From Pseudomonas sp. S09G 359 (GTDB lineage Bacteria; Pseudomonadota; Gammaproteobacteria; Pseudomonadales; Pseudomonadaceae), in NCBI RefSeq assembly GCF_002843605.1, contig NZ_CP025263.1, positions 2,071,001 through 2,135,000 on the forward strand: a DNA stretch of 64,000 bases. Reading direction: 5' to 3'. The notes beneath the pieces were generated by a model. It ran no database searches, was not told the DNA's origin, and saw only the letters and a program-made list of their open reading frames with translations. The position numbers were made by a program, and so were the translations under genes. Positions 8,256 to 16,078 of this stretch are shown piece after piece; position 1 is the stretch's first letter; each line of letters opens with the position of its first letter.

Positions 8256-10265
8256 ATGGAAATCGTTACCGAGTTTGCCTACACGGTCCGTGAAATCGAG
8301 CATTGCCTGATCCCTCTCAAGGACGGCACCCAACTGGCCGCGCGCATCTGGCTGCCCGACGTCGCAGGTTTGCAGACCTTCCCGGCGATCCTGGAATACC
8401 TGCCGTACCGCAAGCGCGACGGCACCGCCGTGCGCGATGCATTGACCCACCCGTGGATGGCGGGGCAGGGCTATGTGTGCGTGCGCGTGGACATGCGCGG
8501 CAATGGCGAATCCCAAGGGTTGATGGCCGATGAATACCTGCTGCAGGAACAGGACGACGCCCTCGAAGTGATCGACTGGCTGTGCCAGCAGCCCTGGTGC
8601 GACGGCAGTGTCGGCATGATGGGTATCTCCTGGGGGGGCTTCAACGGCCTGCAAGTCGCGGCGCGCCAGCCCGAAGCGTTGAAGGCGATCATCACCCTGT
8701 GCTCCACCGATGACCGCTTTGCCGACGATATCCATTACAAGGGCGGCAACCTGCTGATGGAAAACTTCGGCTGGGCCGCGACCATGCTTAATTTCAGCGC
8801 CGCGGTGCCCGACCCGCTGCTGGTCGGCGAGGAGTGGAAAACCCTTTGGCAGCAACGGCTGGAGGCCATGCCGCTGCTCGCCGAAACCTGGCTGCAGCAC
8901 CAGACCCGTGATGACTACTGGCGCCACGGTTCGGTGTGTGAGGATTACTCGAAAATCAAGGCGGCGGTCTACGCGGTGGGCGGTTGGGGCGATGCCTACC
9001 GCAACACCGTCTCGCGCCTGATGGAAAATTTGCCGGGGCCAAAGAAAGCCATGATCGGCCCGTGGATTCACAAGTACCCGCATTTCGCCGTGCCGAACCC
9101 GGCCATCGGCTTCCTGCAGGAAGCCAAGCGTTGGTGGGATTACTGGTTGAAGGGCATCGATAACCGGGTGATGGATGACGCGGCTTGCACTTTTTTCCTA
9201 CAGGATATTCTGCCGCCCAAGGGCAGTTACGCCGAGCGTCCAGGCGTCTGGGTGCAGACCGCAGGGTGGCCGGACCCACAGGTGCAATGGACGGATTTCA
9301 GCCTGGATGAGCGCGGTCTCAATCCCGGTTCGCAGCCGCTGGGGGCGGCGCGCAGTGTCTGCTCGCCATTGACCACCGGCCTGCACCAGGGCGAGTACTG
9401 CGCTATCTGGTTCGGCCCCGACGGGCCGACCGACCAGCGCCGCGATGACGCCCATTCGCTGTGCTTCGACTCGCAACCGCTGAGCCAACCCTTGGCACTG
9501 CTTGGCGATGCGCGCCTCAAACTGCGCTTGGCCAGCGATACCGATTGCGGGCAACTGGTGGCGCGCCTGAACGCGGTAGCGCCGGATGGTCAGGTCACGC
9601 AAATCAGTTATGGCGTGCTTAATCTCACGCTGCGCGAGGACTTTTCCCGCGTGACGCCGGTGATCCCCGGCGAACCGATGGATGTGCAACTGAACCTCGA
9701 CCATATCGGCACGCGGGTGCCGGCCGGCTACCGGTTGCGCCTGGCCCTGAGCACCGCAAGCTTCCCGTTGCTGTGGCCGAGCCGTGAGCTGACCACCCTG
9801 ACCTTGCTGCCGAGCCTGCACAGCCTGCAACTGCCGGTGTTTACCGGCGAAGCGGTGGAGTGCCCGTTCGAGCCGCCGCAAGCGGCGACCCCGGCCAACC
9901 TGGAGATCCTGCGCGCCGCCGCGCCGAAACGTACCTTGATCGAAGACGTCGGCAGTGGCGAAGTGTGCGTGAAGATCGAAGACGATCTGGGCGCGATGCG
10001 GTTTACCGATCACGGCCTGTCAGTGGACCAGCGTTGCATCGAGCAATACCGCACGTTGCCGTGGGACCCGTTGTCGATCCATGCTGATATCCAATGGCAC
10101 TACCGCGTAGGCCGCGACGCCTGGGCCGTAGAGGTGGAAAGCCGCCTGAGCGTACACGCCGATGCCGAGTGGTTTTACCTGGAAGCGGAACAGACCGCGT
10201 GGGAAAACGGCCAGTTGGAACACCGTCGGCAGTGGAGCAAACGCGTGGCCCGGGTCGCGCTGTGA
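8256..10265 (+). CDS. CocE/NonD family serine hydrolase
   Basis: This 669-residue protein has the X-Pro dipeptidyl-peptidase S15/CocE layout: an alpha/beta-hydrolase domain with nucleophile motif GISWGG (Ser near 125), acid in GGWGD (Asp near 245) and His in GPWIH (near 271), then the C-terminal jelly-roll domain. Family members cleave esters or amides such as cocaine and glutaryl-7-ACA. GGAG precedes the start at 8256. An upstream in-frame ATG at 8184 is less likely. It sits between the BCCT carrier and a LysR regulator on one strand, suggesting a small catabolic unit for an imported ester or amide. Confidence 0.88.
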   Translation: MEIVTEFAYTVREIEHCLIPLKDGTQLAARIWLPDVAGLQTFPAILEYLPYRKRDGTAVRDALTHPWMAGQGYVCVRVDMRGNGESQGLMADEYLLQEQDDALEVIDWLCQQPWCDGSVGMMGISWGGFNGLQVAARQPEALKAIITLCSTDDRFADDIHYKGGNLLMENFGWAATMLNFSAAVPDPLLVGEEWKTLWQQRLEAMPLLAETWLQHQTRDDYWRHGSVCEDYSKIKAAVYAVGGWGDAYRNTVSRLMENLPGPKKAMIGPWIHKYPHFAVPNPAIGFLQEAKRWWDYWLKGIDNRVMDDAACTFFLQDILPPKGSYAERPGVWVQTAGWPDPQVQWTDFSLDERGLNPGSQPLGAARSVCSPLTTGLHQGEYCAIWFGPDGPTDQRRDDAHSLCFDSQPLSQPLALLGDARLKLRLASDTDCGQLVARLNAVAPDGQVTQISYGVLNLTLREDFSRVTPVIPGEPMDVQLNLDHIGTRVPAGYRLRLALSTASFPLLWPSRELTTLTLLPSLHSLQLPVFTGEAVECPFEPPQAATPANLEILRAAAPKRTLIEDVGSGEVCVKIEDDLGAMRFTDHGLSVDQRCIEQYRTLPWDPLSIHADIQWHYRVGRDAWAVEVESRLSVHADAEWFYLEAEQTAWENGQLEHRRQWSKRVARVAL

Positions 10266-10303
10266 GTGAGCAACTGGCAGGATGCTTGCCAACGTGATCT
10301 CTG

Positions 10304-10332
10304 CGGGCCCGGTTAACCCCCGGCCCGTTTTT
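10304..10332 (+). terminator. Terminator after CocE-type hydrolase gene
   Basis: The stem CGGGCC/GGCCCG is followed by five T residues, lying between the hydrolase and the LysR gene. Confidence 0.7.
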
Positions 10333-10348
10333 GCCATTGGAATTGCTC

Positions 10349-11284
10349 ATGTCGCGCCGAAACGTCGATCTTCCGCCCCTCAACTGCTTGCAGACCTTCG
10401 AAGCGGCTGCCCGCCATTTGAGCTTTACCCAGGCTGCCCAGGAACTCAACCTGACCCAGAGCGCGGTCAGTCGGCAGGTCAAGCGCCTGGAAGAAGACCT
10501 CGCCCGCCCGCTGTTTTACCGGCTGGCGCAGGGGCTGAGCCTGACGCCGGCGGGCATGCGTTACTTTCGTACCATCCAACGCCTGTTGCGTGAACTCGAC
10601 CGTGAGTCCGCCGAGCTGCGCCGACGTGGCGCCGATCGCCAACTGACCCTGGCCAGCACGCCGACCATCAGTTCGATCTGGCTCGCCGGCCTGCTGCCGC
10701 AATTCCAGCGCGAGCACCCGGACCTGGATATCCGCATCCTGTGCAGCGAAAGCCCCAGCCACCTGGACGTCAACGAATACGACCTGGGCCTGTTCTACCA
10801 CCTCGATGAACTGGCGGCGCCCCACGGCCTGGAGTTGTCGCCGGTGTTCGACAGCGAGCAGGTCATCACGGTGTGCAGCCCTGATTACCTCAAACGCCAC
10901 GGTCCGATTCGCGACCTGCAACACCTGCTCTACGGCCACACATTGCTGATCGTCGAGGACCACTACCACGACTGGCTGACCTGGACCGATTGGTTCGCCG
11001 ACGCCGACGAGCATTACCACACCCCGCGCCATGCGTTGCGCACCAACAGCTATCAACTGTTGATGCAGTCGGCGCTGATGGGCCACGGTGTCGCGCTCGG
11101 TTGGCAGAGCCTGCTGGAAGGCGAGCTGGCCGCCGGCCGCCTGCAAATGGCCTTGCCCCACACCATGCACAGCCGTGGCCGCCTGCACCTGATGCAACCC
11201 CATCACCGCAACCCGCCGTCGGCGGCGCGCAGTTTTCGCCAATGGTTGCTGGCCCATGCCAGCCGCTTGAACAACCCCGCCTGA
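10349..11284 (+). CDS. LysR-family regulator (GcvA/AmpR-like)
   Basis: The 311-residue protein begins with the GcvA-type N-terminal sequence LPPLNCLQTFEAAARHLSFT, a winged helix (SAVSRQVKRLEEDL) and a periplasmic-binding-like effector domain. The start at 10349 is chosen because the conserved region begins a few residues later. It may control the BCCT-hydrolase pair upstream or the MFS gene 6 nt downstream, with which it is probably co-transcribed. Confidence 0.9.
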   Translation: MSRRNVDLPPLNCLQTFEAAARHLSFTQAAQELNLTQSAVSRQVKRLEEDLARPLFYRLAQGLSLTPAGMRYFRTIQRLLRELDRESAELRRRGADRQLTLASTPTISSIWLAGLLPQFQREHPDLDIRILCSESPSHLDVNEYDLGLFYHLDELAAPHGLELSPVFDSEQVITVCSPDYLKRHGPIRDLQHLLYGHTLLIVEDHYHDWLTWTDWFADADEHYHTPRHALRTNSYQLLMQSALMGHGVALGWQSLLEGELAAGRLQMALPHTMHSRGRLHLMQPHHRNPPSAARSFRQWLLAHASRLNNPA

Positions 11285-11290
11285 GCCACC

Positions 11291-12571
11291 ATGAACCTGA
11301 CTTTCCTGACCTTCCCGGCGCTGTACAGCGCCACCATCCTGATGCTCACCGGCAACGGGCTGTTCTTCAGTTTTATCGGCCTGCGCCTGAGCAGCCAAGG
11401 CATCAACGAGGTGTGGATCGGTGCGCTGACGGCCGCGTACTACGGCGGCATGGTCTGCGGCGCCAAGTTCGGGCATCGCATGATTGCTGGCGTTGGGCAT
11501 GTGCGTTCCTATGTGGCCTGCGCCGGGGTCGCCACCATTATTGTGTTGCTGCATGTGCTGTTCGAGCAGTTGGAATTCTGGCTGGCGCTGCGCTTTGTGA
11601 TGGGCTTGGTGATGATGAACCAGTACATGGTCATCGAAAGCTGGCTGAACGAGCAGGCCGAAAACAACCAGCGCGGCGCGGTATTCGCTGGCTACATGGT
11701 GGCAGTGTCCCTGGGCCTGATGCTGGGGCAGGGCGTGTTGATCTGGCGCCCGGAACTGGATTTCAAACCGCTGATCATCGTCGCGATCTGTTTCGCCGCC
11801 TGCCTGCTGCCGGTGACCATGACCAAGCGCCTGCACCCGGCCAAGCTGGTGGCCGCGCCGCTGGAAGTGGGGTTCTTCTGGCAGCGCGTGCCCCAGGCGC
11901 TGACCACGGTGTTTGTGACTGGCCTGATGATCGGCGCGTTTTACGCGCTGGCACCGGTGTTCGCCACGCGCAACGGCCTGACCACGGCCGAGGCGAGTAC
12001 GTTTGTCGCGGTGTCGATTTTTGCCGGCTTGTGCGGCCAGTGGCCGATCGGCTGGCTGTCGGACCGCATCGACCGCTCGCGGCTGATTCGCGCCTGCGCC
12101 CTGGCCCTTGGGCTGCTGGTAATCCCGTTGTGGGGCCTGGTGCAGTTGCCCTACGCATTGTTACTGGTGTTCGGCTTCCTCAGTGGTTTGCTGCTGTTCA
12201 CGTTGTACCCGCTGGCGGTGGCACTCGCCAATGACAACGTCGAACAGCCCCGGCGCGTGCCCTTGAGCGCTATGATGCTTGCGACCCACGGCATTGGTGC
12301 CAGCCTGGGGCCGATGCTCAGCGGCGCGCTGATGAACAGCTATGGGCATGGCGCCTTCTACATGTTGTTTTCGGCCTGCGCGCTGTTGCTGATCTGGCGT
12401 GTGCAGCCCAAGCAAGTCACCGGCGAATACCTTGTGGAAGGCGCGCCGCTGCACCACGTGGCCATGCCCGAACATCCAATGGGCGCCATGGCTGCCGTAC
12501 TCGACCCACGCGTGGATGAAATTCCCGAGGAGCTGGTGATCAACGAGCCGACGCCCGACAGCAAGAGCTGA
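11291..12571 (+). CDS. MFS transporter, YcaD-like
   Basis: This 426-residue twelve-helix protein has the YcaD-type features MMNQYMVIESWLNEQ in the first half and LSDRIDRSRLIRA in the central loop. It starts 6 nt after the LysR stop. Substrate unknown. The last 50 residues are polar and rich in acidic residues and proline. Confidence 0.88.
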   Translation: MNLTFLTFPALYSATILMLTGNGLFFSFIGLRLSSQGINEVWIGALTAAYYGGMVCGAKFGHRMIAGVGHVRSYVACAGVATIIVLLHVLFEQLEFWLALRFVMGLVMMNQYMVIESWLNEQAENNQRGAVFAGYMVAVSLGLMLGQGVLIWRPELDFKPLIIVAICFAACLLPVTMTKRLHPAKLVAAPLEVGFFWQRVPQALTTVFVTGLMIGAFYALAPVFATRNGLTTAEASTFVAVSIFAGLCGQWPIGWLSDRIDRSRLIRACALALGLLVIPLWGLVQLPYALLLVFGFLSGLLLFTLYPLAVALANDNVEQPRRVPLSAMMLATHGIGASLGPMLSGALMNSYGHGAFYMLFSACALLLIWRVQPKQVTGEYLVEGAPLHHVAMPEHPMGAMAAVLDPRVDEIPEELVINEPTPDSKS

Positions 12572-12575
12572 TCGC

Positions 12576-12692
12576 CTATTTGGCTTTTTTCTTGCGCCCC
12601 TGGCGCGTGGCCAAATGTTCAAAGAAAAACGAGGCGGTGCCGAACACGGCGATGATGGTCAGTACGAGCATGCCGAGGGTTGAGCTTTCCAC
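12576..12692 (-). CDS. 38-residue single-helix membrane peptide
   Basis: A short frame starts with GTG at 12692 and has AGGAAG six bases upstream. It encodes MESSTLGMLVLTIIAVFG, continues through one hydrophobic helix and ends in a strongly basic tail (RQGRKKKAK). The layout (short acidic N-terminus, about 20 hydrophobic residues, basic cytoplasmic end) is typical of real bacterial small membrane proteins. The frame is intact and has Pseudomonas codon use. Function unknown. Its upstream region contains the direct repeat that also bounds the toxin island. Confidence 0.65.
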   Translation of the reverse strand: MESSTLGMLVLTIIAVFGTASFFFEHLATRQGRKKKAK

Positions 12693-12751
12693 GGTGAACT
12701 TCCTACATGATGGGGTAGGGGTTCACCGTAGAGGTGCGGCGAAAACGGCTC

Positions 12752-12837
12752 AATAGACGCGACGCAAAGCTTACGGTGTGGGGGCTATCGTTACGTACTT
12801 TTTACAAGAGCGTCGACCGCAGCGACGTGATCGCGGC
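12752..12837. repeat. Direct repeat R1 bounding orphan toxin cassette
   Basis: The first 46 nt match 13649-13694 exactly. After a 9-nt stretch missing from the other copy, similarity resumes and ends with a shared run that includes GCAGCGACGTGATCGCGGC. R1 lies about 60 nt upstream of the 38-residue peptide gene, so it is probably the original chromosomal copy. Confidence 0.9.
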
Positions 12838-12908
12838 GGGGTTTGGGGATGTGGAAAAGATTGATCGGCGTATCGGGTGGAAGACGGCTTCGCTCGGGCC
12901 ATCCTGAC

Positions 12909-12932
12909 AGCGGGCCTCGGGTGAGGCCCGCT
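12909..12932 (-). terminator. Strong hairpin after second immunity gene
   Basis: A perfect 10-bp stem (AGCGGGCCTC/GAGGCCCGCT) with a 4-nt loop begins 5 nt after the stop of the immunity gene at 12937. No T-run follows on the minus strand. Confidence 0.5.
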
Positions 12933-12936
12933 GGAG

Positions 12937-13326
12937 TTACCTGAGGTTCGCTAAAATAGTTGCAACTACCATCCAAGTCGAGGCAGTGGTCATTATCGTC
13001 AAGTTGGCGACCAAATATCGTTTCAGGTGAGGTGGGAAATTTTTGAGATCGACCGGGTCTAGTTTTCCAAGGAGGATGGAAGCCCTGGGCCACGCTATCA
13101 TCCCGGCGATTTTTGCTATCTCCAAAAGCGACCAAATCAAGCCCCGCCTCCCCAGGCTATCTCCCCAGAGATAAATATACCGGCTGTTTTTCAAGGCCTC
13201 CTTGATGGCGTCGAGGTGACGACGGCTCAAGTACAGGCTGTGTGCGATACCAGCGACTGCAAGCAAACCCCAGCCTCCAGTCACAGCGATCGCCACCCAG
13301 GCAGGCCAGCTGTCGATAATGGTCAC
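12937..13326 (-). CDS. Putative immunity protein paired with the orphan toxin C-terminus
   Basis: This 129-residue protein has about three transmembrane helices. It overlaps the orphan toxin fragment by four bases (GTGA) and starts with GTG. It is a diverged paralogue of the protein at 13794-14180: both begin with an (S/T)IID motif, both have GxLxPxDLxNFPxxLKR before the last helix, and both follow a glycine-zipper toxin end with the same GTGA overlap. This supports an inner-membrane immunity role against a membrane-active toxin. No characterised homologue is recognised; the role rests on context. Confidence 0.75.
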   Translation of the reverse strand: MTIIDSWPAWVAIAVTGGWGLLAVAGIAHSLYLSRRHLDAIKEALKNSRYIYLWGDSLGRRGLIWSLLEIAKIAGMIAWPRASILLGKLDPVDLKNFPPHLKRYLVANLTIMTTASTWMVVATILANLR

Positions 13327-13664
13327 AGACGAGTGGCCTCGTAGATTTTCTCACCCATGCGTTCGCCGGCCTCACCACCGACAGTTGTACCTACCCATGC
13401 GCCAACACCCACTACGGCCGCGACGCAGACAACTCCGCCGATGCCTCCTGTCGCTACGCCAATTCCCAGGCAAACCGTACTACTGACAGAGCTAGCCATC
13501 ACGCCACCTAGAGCGCCACCTAACGTCGACAATCCGAATTTTCCCCCTTCAGTAAATTTAATCTTCTCGCAAGCCGCCGCAGAATCGTCGTTACACACCT
13601 GCTGAATAGCCAGCAACGAGGACACGCCGCCGATACCAATGGCGATATAATAGACGCGACGCAA
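13323..13664 (-). pseudogene. Orphan C-terminal toxin fragment of a PAAR effector
   Basis: Up to 113 codons encode a glycine-rich hydrophobic domain that aligns with the last ~115 residues of the effector at 14177-15586. Shared features are YxxxGxGG, QxVC, CEKxKFTE, a CxxxGVxTxGxG stretch and a KxYEA end. There is no PAAR or central region. Upstream in frame only TTG at 13664 could start translation, two codons after a TAA, and that segment lies inside direct repeat R2. The fragment therefore begins abruptly at the repeat boundary and is probably a displaced, silent toxin end retained with its immunity gene. Confidence 0.8.
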
Positions 13665-13725
13665 AGCTTACGGTGTGGGGGCTATCGTTACGTAAGAACA
13701 TCGCCCGCAGCGACGTGATCGCGGC
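13649..13725. repeat. Direct repeat R2 inside the toxin island
   Basis: This is the second copy of R1, with 46 identical leading bases and a 9-nt deletion. It lies between the first immunity gene and the start of the orphan toxin fragment. The repeat ends exactly where the toxin-like coding begins, which marks a recombination junction. Confidence 0.9.
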
Positions 13726-13793
13726 TTGGCGCATAAGCTCGACGCGGGCAGAGTGCATGTTGGAAAACGCGCTGAGTTTGGGCGCTTTGGAGT

Positions 13794-14180
13794 CTAGTAC
13801 CAGCCCAGCTTAATGGCTATGAAAAAGGCCACCATGACCAATAGAAGCCCGATCACGCACCAATACAAGCAGACCAACTTGCGTTTGAGCGCGGCTGGAA
13901 AGTTCGCTAAGTCATCAGGGTTCAATTGGCCCCTTTTCAGATAAAAACCTGGGAACGTGACGAACCCTGCAATCCCGCCTACCAGCAGCAGTTTGCCCCA
14001 GGGGCCTCCATGTCTGAGAGGCGCCAGGTTATTGACTGCTACTGAGTTTTTAAGGTGGCTGAGCATTAAATCCATTTTTGTATAGGCGAGGTACAGACAG
14101 GCGCCTATCCAGATAATAAGCCCGGCGATATCAGTCATCGCGATTGCAAGCAGTGTGGTGTCGATAATGCTCACACTCAC
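13794..14180 (-). CDS. Putative immunity protein for the PAAR effector
   Basis: The 128-residue product has three predicted transmembrane helices (near residues 13-33, 62-80 and 103-125). Its GTG start overlaps the effector stop by four bases (GTGA), so the two are translationally coupled, as is common for type VI effector-immunity pairs. It shares GQLNPDDLANFPAALKRKL with the second immunity protein. An inner-membrane location fits protection against a pore-forming toxin. Function is inferred from position and paralogy. Confidence 0.78.
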   Translation of the reverse strand: MSVSIIDTTLLAIAMTDIAGLIIWIGACLYLAYTKMDLMLSHLKNSVAVNNLAPLRHGGPWGKLLLVGGIAGFVTFPGFYLKRGQLNPDDLANFPAALKRKLVCLYWCVIGLLLVMVAFFIAIKLGWY

Positions 14181-15586
14181 TTGATTGCCTCATACAATTT
14201 ATCGGCAGCGACTTCGGATACCTTTCCGCCAAGGGCTCCTGCAGCCAGAGAGGCTGATCCAGCCACTACGACGCTGCATGCCAGAGTGCCTGCACCTATG
14301 GTGGGTACGCCAAGTGCAACACATAAACCGCCGACCGCAGCGCTTGAAAGGGCCGCGCCCGCCGCTGCACCACCCGCTACCCCACCGATAAAACTAGCTG
14401 TTTCTGTGAATTTAACCTTTTCACAGGGTTTGTCGTCTCCTGCCGAACAAACATTTTGTACCTTCAAGTACGACGCCCCTCCACCCACGGCTGTACCAAT
14501 CCAACCGCCATACTTGATGACCTTAGCCGCTCTTGATATCCCTTGAATGTGGGTGACATACCCAGGTATTTGCCCAGGTGCTCCGGCCTGAGTCCACCGA
14601 TGCACCAGACTACGACTGGAAATTCCAAGTGCAGACTTCAGGTTCGGATGATCAGGCAGGCCGATGCCTTTGCGCACGAAAGATGTTAGGCGGGTATCGA
14701 GTTGGGCGAGTAGGCGTTTGCGCTCACTGAAAAACTCGGGCGACCGTAAATGGCCATCCTTGAGGAACGCTTTCTGATGCAGCGCCTCAATTTCCAGAAG
14801 GATATTTTTGAGGTCGTCTAGATTCCTGGCAAACATGGTCTCGCCAGCACCAATGGCAGTTGAACCCAAGGCCAAGAAGCTTTGGATTTCCTCGCGATGG
14901 CGTTGCATGAAGTCTGCTTCATCGGCAGTGAGAGGCTCCAGAGCGTCATTGGTCTGAGCTGCCGCTTGCATCAACAGTCTTTCTTCGCGAGTGCAATGGA
15001 AGTTGCTCGGATCGCTGAGCACGACTATTGAGCCGGCCTTTACTTCGCCTCGATCAGGATTGAGCTCCTTGAACTTGCTCATCACGACAGGGTTTCGCAC
15101 AGGAAACAGCGCTGATTCCAGCGCATCTCGACTCATGCTTTTAGGGACCACATAGAAACCAGGTTCTTGAGGCTCAATGCGGTTGAAAACTACAGGGGCA
15201 GAATTGCTTGAGGGCGCGAAGCCGGATTGCTGCGGGGCTATCGACTGGCTGCTAACTGCAGAGGGGGCAGGTTCAGCTGTTTGCCTTGCGGTCATTGATG
15301 CAGCTCTTTGGCTTTCGTAGGTGGCCTGATGGATCGAAGGAATCAACTGAGCCCGACAGGGGCAACCGCTGATACTGTCCAGTGTTCCAGCAACGAGTCT
15401 GCCATGGCTGTTGATATACGAAATGCCGCCAATAATGTTGTAGATTTTGCCGTCTTTTCCACAACTTACTCGATCACCTTCGCGAGCATGAAGGACGCCA
15501 AACATAATGACTCTGTTATCACCCTCGAGTACTTCCCCACCGCATGTGGTTTTATCACCCCAGCCAATGAAATGTCCTTCCCTCAT
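14177..15586 (-). CDS. PAAR-domain type VI secretion effector with glycine-zipper C-terminus
   Basis: This 469-residue protein has three regions. Residues about 1-85 are a PAAR domain (MREGHFIGWGDKTTCGG, then GVLHAREGDRVSC and GRLVAGTLDSISGC), which caps the VgrG spike. Residues about 140-190 contain a LysM-like stretch (LNPDRGEVKAGSIVVLSD), followed by a long helical region. Residues about 353-469 are a hydrophobic domain with repeated GG/GAAAG zippers, resembling membrane-permeabilising toxin domains such as that of Tse4. No enzyme motif is seen. No VgrG or adaptor gene lies nearby, so delivery would depend on a distant T6SS. Codon use is less biased than in the neighbours. Confidence 0.85.
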   Translation of the reverse strand: MREGHFIGWGDKTTCGGEVLEGDNRVIMFGVLHAREGDRVSCGKDGKIYNIIGGISYINSHGRLVAGTLDSISGCPCRAQLIPSIHQATYESQRAASMTARQTAEPAPSAVSSQSIAPQQSGFAPSSNSAPVVFNRIEPQEPGFYVVPKSMSRDALESALFPVRNPVVMSKFKELNPDRGEVKAGSIVVLSDPSNFHCTREERLLMQAAAQTNDALEPLTADEADFMQRHREEIQSFLALGSTAIGAGETMFARNLDDLKNILLEIEALHQKAFLKDGHLRSPEFFSERKRLLAQLDTRLTSFVRKGIGLPDHPNLKSALGISSRSLVHRWTQAGAPGQIPGYVTHIQGISRAAKVIKYGGWIGTAVGGGASYLKVQNVCSAGDDKPCEKVKFTETASFIGGVAGGAAAGAALSSAAVGGLCVALGVPTIGAGTLACSVVVAGSASLAAGALGGKVSEVAADKLYEAIK

Positions 15587-15703
15587 TGTTTATTCTCTCT
15601 TATATATTGGTCGAGATAGATAGCACCTAACCTTCAAATGATCGGATGCTAACGCGCGTTCAAAACAGCACTGCACTCACCGTGCTGTGCTGCTTTTATT
15701 CGT

Positions 15704-15826
15704 TCAAGGTCTGATGGTGGGGAGGAAATCTTCTGCCATCGGTACACCTTTACGCTCAACGATTACCGCTGCGTCTTGCGGTGTATTGATGATTTGGTCG
15801 CCATTGCTAAGACAGCTGCCACCTCG
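15704..15826 (-). pseudogene. Possible remnant of a coding sequence (C-terminus only)
   Basis: A 40-codon minus-strand frame encodes a plausible protein end (segments GGSCLSNGDQIIN and VERKGVPMAEDFLPTIRP). It is preceded immediately by an in-frame stop and has no start codon. It could be the tail of a gene broken when the effector island formed. I do not recognise the family. Confidence 0.3.
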
Positions 15827-15914
15827 CTACCCTGAACATATGGATATTGAAAGTAAAGTCGGACGTTTCCGATAAAGTTGGTGTAAAAGTCTGATGAGGC
15901 AGTAGTGCCAACAA

Positions 15915-16076
15915 ATGAAAAGCAAGAGTTATGTCGCACTAATAGCTGGTACTGTAGGTGCGGCGCTGGTACTAGAGCTGCCAGTCACGATGCCAGGAAT
16001 GGGAGTAGCAGTTGTACGCAGACTGGAATCCGAGAAGAAGCGATTCGGTATGCGCGATGCACCCAGCGTAAAGTGA
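15915..16076 (+). CDS. Candidate 53-residue protein next to effector island
   Basis: An ATG-started frame encodes a peptide with a hydrophobic N-terminal helix (VALIAGTVGAALVLELPV) and a charged C-terminus (RRLESEKKRFG). It ends 2 nt before the convergent MFS stop. No clear ribosome-binding site is visible (ACAA before ATG). It may be a real small membrane protein or a chance frame in this AT-richer island. Confidence 0.35.
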   Translation: MKSKSYVALIAGTVGAALVLELPVTMPGMGVAVVRRLESEKKRFGMRDAPSVK

Positions 16077-16078
16077 AC

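Noticed and set aside
12791..13135. 114-codon minus-strand frame inside the toxin island
   Set aside because: Overlaps the second immunity gene in another frame and runs through repeat R1; no start signal or domain.
12752..13725. attL/attR of an integrative element
   Set aside because: No integrase or tRNA target is present, and the repeat is fused inside a toxin gene, which fits homologous or illegitimate recombination better.
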